From Lachnospira sp. UBA3790 (GTDB lineage: Bacteria > Bacillota > Clostridia > Lachnospirales > Lachnospiraceae), in assembly GCA_002369135.1 (NCBI GenBank), contig DFEY01000003.1, positions 273,268-337,267 of the forward strand: 64,000 bases of DNA, read 5' to 3'. Position numbers and translations under genes: made by a program. Under the pieces are notes generated by a model, which had not been told where the DNA came from, did not search any database, and worked only from the letters and a program-made list of their open reading frames with translations. This document shows positions 61,993 through 64,000 of the stretch, one piece after another (the stretch's first letter is position 1; each line of letters begins with the position of its first letter).

Positions 61993-62026
61993 CATAGTAT
62001 GAGTGGCTATGCGCCCTTATACTATG
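61993..62026 (+). promoter_or_regulatory. 5' hairpin of the ftsZ leader
   Basis: CATAGTAT (61993-62000) and ATACTATG (62019-62026) are exact 8-bp complements around an 18-nt loop. The predicted start (about 61996) lies within the left arm, so the RNA may form only a shortened stem. Confidence 0.45.
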
Positions 62027-62064
62027 AGGAAAAATTTTTTTATTCGATGAAGGAGAATGAAACG

Positions 62065-63192
62065 ATGTTAGAAATTACAACTAATGAAAGTGATGCAGTA
62101 GCAAAGATAATAGTTACTGGTGTTGGCGGAGCTGGAAATAATGCCGTTAACAGAATGATTGATGAAAACATTGGTGGTGTAGAATTTATTTCTGTAAATT
62201 CAGACACTCAGATTTTGAAGAGAAGTAAAGCACCTACTACATTACAGATCGGTGAGAAAGTCACAAAGGGTCTTGGTGCAGGAGCTAAGCCGGAAGTTGG
62301 TGAAGCAGCTGCTGAAGAAAATGTAGAGGAATTAGCTCAATTACTTAAGGGTGCCGATATGGTATTCGTAACATGTGGTATGGGCGGTGGTACTGGTACT
62401 GGTGCTGCACCTGTAGTTGCACGTGTTGCTAAGGAGCAGGGAGCTCTTACAGTTGGTGTTGTTACAAAGCCATTTAGATTTGAAGCAAACACTCGTATGA
62501 GCAATGCTGTTTCAGGTATTGAGAGATTAAAAGAAAACGTAGATACACTTATCGTTATTCCAAATGATAAGTTGTTAGAGATTGTTGATAAACGTACTAC
62601 TATGCCAGAAGCTCTTAAGAAGGCTGACGAAGTACTTCAGCAGTCAGTTCAGGGTATTACAGATTTGATTAATGTTCCATCATTGATCAACCTTGACTTT
62701 GCTGACGTTCAGACAGTTATGAGAGATGCTGGTGTTGCACACATCGGTATTGGTGAAGCTAGTGGTGACGAGAAGGCTGCAGAAGCTGTTCAGGCTGCTG
62801 TCACATCTCCACTTCTAGAGACAACTATCGAAGGTGCTAAGAATGTTATTATTAACATTACTGGTGATGTTAGTTTGTTTGAAGCAAACGAAGCTGCTAG
62901 CTATGTTCAGGAACTTGCTGGTGAAAATGCAAATATCATTTTCGGTGTTAGATATGAAGACACATATCCAGATGAGTGCTCAATTACAGTAATGGCTACT
63001 GGTATTGGCGATCCTGATAACGGTAAAGCTCAGAAGTCTTTCGGTTTCAATAAGCCAGCTGCAAAGAAGCCTTTCGCTTCAACATTTAATGCAGGTACAC
63101 AGAGTGCTGCTCCTCAGGCAGAAGCTAAAGAAGAAGCACCAGGTGTGGAAGAAAAAGCTATCAAGATTCCAGATTTCCTTCAGAATAAATAA
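62065..63192 (+). CDS. ftsZ: Cell division GTPase FtsZ
   Basis: The tubulin-like ring protein. I use ATG 62065 (376 residues) with RBS AAGGAG at 62050-62055; in-frame ATGs at 61999 and 62047 are upstream of or overlap this site. GTP motif GMGGGTGTGAAPVV (about 104-117), VGGAGNNAVNRM, NLDFADVQTVM (T7 synergy loop), then a Pro/Ala/Glu linker and the C-terminal peptide IKIPDFLQNK that binds membrane tethers and SepF-like partners. Confidence 0.97.
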   Translation: MLEITTNESDAVAKIIVTGVGGAGNNAVNRMIDENIGGVEFISVNSDTQILKRSKAPTTLQIGEKVTKGLGAGAKPEVGEAAAEENVEELAQLLKGADMVFVTCGMGGGTGTGAAPVVARVAKEQGALTVGVVTKPFRFEANTRMSNAVSGIERLKENVDTLIVIPNDKLLEIVDKRTTMPEALKKADEVLQQSVQGITDLINVPSLINLDFADVQTVMRDAGVAHIGIGEASGDEKAAEAVQAAVTSPLLETTIEGAKNVIINITGDVSLFEANEAASYVQELAGENANIIFGVRYEDTYPDECSITVMATGIGDPDNGKAQKSFGFNKPAAKKPFASTFNAGTQSAAPQAEAKEEAPGVEEKAIKIPDFLQNK

Positions 63193-63205
63193 TCTATAAA
63201 TTTCT

Positions 63206-63236
63206 ATGGGGCACAGATAGCTGTGCCCCATTTTTT
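63206..63236 (+). terminator. ftsZ terminator
   Basis: ATGGGGCACAG pairs with CTGTGCCCCAT around ATAG; T-run 63231-63236. Confidence 0.93.
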
Positions 63237-63273
63237 ATATCAAGAAAAAGTTTACTTTTACGGAGGTATAATT

Positions 63274-63723
63274 ATGAAGTGTCCATATTGTGGAGCAGAC
63301 GATACAAAGGTTATCGATTCTCGTCCTGCAGAGGATAACAATGCTATCAGACGTCGTCGTCAGTGTGAGAAGTGTAACAAGAGATACACTACATACGAGA
63401 AGGTTGAAAGCATTCCTATTATTGTTATTAAGAAAGATAATATCAGAGAGCAGTATGACAGATCTAAGATAGAGAAAGGTATTATCAGTTCCTGTAATAA
63501 GCGTCCAGTTTCTTATGAACAAATCGTTCAGACAGTAGAAGAAATTGAGAATGAAATATTTAGTATGGAAGAAAAAGAAATCTCAAGTAACACTATTGGT
63601 GAGTTAGTTATGGAAAAACTAAAAGACTTAGACCAAGTTGCTTACGTTAGATTTGCATCTGTTTATAGAGAATTCAAAGATGTTAATACTTTCAAGAAAG
63701 AGCTTAACAAACTGCTTAAGTAA
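63274..63723 (+). CDS. nrdR: Transcriptional repressor NrdR
   Basis: NrdR represses ribonucleotide reductase genes in response to (d)ATP. 149 residues: zinc ribbon CPYCGADDTKVIDSRPAEDNNAIRRRR...CEKC, then an ATP-cone domain (IVIKKDNIREQYDRSKIEKGI...YREFKDVNTF). ATG 63274 follows GGAGG; the open frame from 63223 runs through the ftsZ terminator and is not used. Confidence 0.97.
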   Translation: MKCPYCGADDTKVIDSRPAEDNNAIRRRRQCEKCNKRYTTYEKVESIPIIVIKKDNIREQYDRSKIEKGIISSCNKRPVSYEQIVQTVEEIENEIFSMEEKEISSNTIGELVMEKLKDLDQVAYVRFASVYREFKDVNTFKKELNKLLK

Positions 63724-63732
63724 GGTGATAAC

Positions 63733-64000
63733 ATGTTTAAGAATTTATATCCAGATGAGTACTTGGATGGTATCGATAGCATAGACCTAGAGATGTATTA
63801 CAACCAAGGTATAAGAGGTATCATCACAGATGTTGATAACACTATTGTTCCTCACGGTGCACCGGCAGACCAGCACGCAATTGATTGGTTTAAGAAAGTG
63901 CACGATATGGGAATTGATACATGCATTATTTCAAACAATGATGAGCCGCGTGTTCAACCATTTGCAGATGCAGTAGGGTCAAAATATATCTTCAATGCTC
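63733..64000 (+). CDS. yqeG: YqeG-family HAD-IIIA phosphatase (3' truncated)
   Basis: The frame starts at ATG 63733 after AAGGTG and is still open at the window end (89 codons). The N-terminus FKNLYPDEYLDGIDSIDL and the HAD motif ITDVDNTIVPHGAP, followed by TCIISNNDE, match the YqeG family. It starts 9 bp after nrdR. Substrate unknown. Confidence 0.9.
   Translation, partial: MFKNLYPDEYLDGIDSIDLEMYYNQGIRGIITDVDNTIVPHGAPADQHAIDWFKKVHDMGIDTCIISNNDEPRVQPFADAVGSKYIFNA

Noticed and set aside
61999..62064. Upstream in-frame starts for ftsZ (ATG 61999 and ATG 62047)
   Set aside because: 61999 lies in the leader hairpin at the transcription start with no binding site; 62047 overlaps the AAGGAG that serves ATG 62065.
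63223..63273. Longer nrdR from 63223
   Set aside because: It would begin within the ftsZ terminator. ATG 63274 has a strong GGAGG and gives the conserved MKCPYCG start.

Overview
The window is a 64-kb piece of a low-GC, Gram-positive Firmicute chromosome. It most resembles Clostridia of the Lachnospiraceae kind: it has a PolC-type replicase, the rimP-nusA-infB-rbfA operon, the priA-def-fmt-rsmB-rlmN-prpC-prkC-rsgA-rpe operon, an mraZ-led division cluster and AGGAGG-type ribosome binding sites. Every protein gene and the single tRNA lie on the + strand, which suggests one leading-strand replichore arm. Almost all of it is core genome. The accessory-looking part is about 8.0-11.4 kb.

Layout. 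1-8007: dxr (5' end missing), rseP, ispG and polC, tightly packed. 8008-8609: 600 bp without a conventional gene. It holds (i) a stand-alone structured RNA with its own promoter and terminator, built from two 48-nt near-identical modules inside a 10-bp closing stem, and (ii) a small type I toxin-antitoxin-like module: a 26-residue hydrophobic peptide gene, a convergent antisense RNA, a shared bidirectional terminator and flanking inverted repeats. 8610-11360: a secreted Lys-rich protein, a nitroreductase, tRNA-Glu(CTC), and an SDR protein whose catalytic Tyr/Lys are replaced by His/Gln. 11364-19018: rimP-nusA-infB-rbfA-nrnA-truB-ribF from a consensus promoter with a terminator-like hairpin in the leader; ylxR and ylxQ are absent between nusA and infB. 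19024-19443: rpsO with a structured leader and terminator. 19514-22617: two membrane proteins (one a 2-TM channel with an unusual filter), an ArsB/NhaD-type permease and a cytidylate-kinase-like protein. 22661-25830: a GntR(YtrA)-type regulator and an ABC transporter with a perfect 12-bp-arm operator at the promoter. 25855-36244: pnp, a cysteine-synthase-like gene, a YhgE/Pip protein, a eukaryotic-type HisA, uppP and ftsK. 36350-53415: fhs, folD, priA, def, fmt, a GT-C-like membrane protein, rsmB, rlmN, the PP2C/PASTA-kinase pair, rsgA, rpe, a lipoprotein, ychF and lgt, with no obvious internal terminator. 53416-63192: mraZ-rsmH-ftsL-ftsI-mraY-murD-ftsW-ftsQ and ftsZ, with a 10-bp-phased MraZ-box array at the promoter. 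63274-64000: nrdR and a truncated yqeG.

Together the genes cover isoprenoid supply (dxr, ispG) feeding undecaprenyl carriers (uppP, mraY), translation initiation and ribosome maturation, one-carbon metabolism (fhs, folD) feeding Met-tRNA formylation and deformylation (fmt, def), and cell-wall synthesis with division and its Ser/Thr kinase control. The most novel material is the tandem-module RNA at 8056-8245 and the neighbouring toxin/antisense element. All assignments come from reading the sequence; no database search was run.
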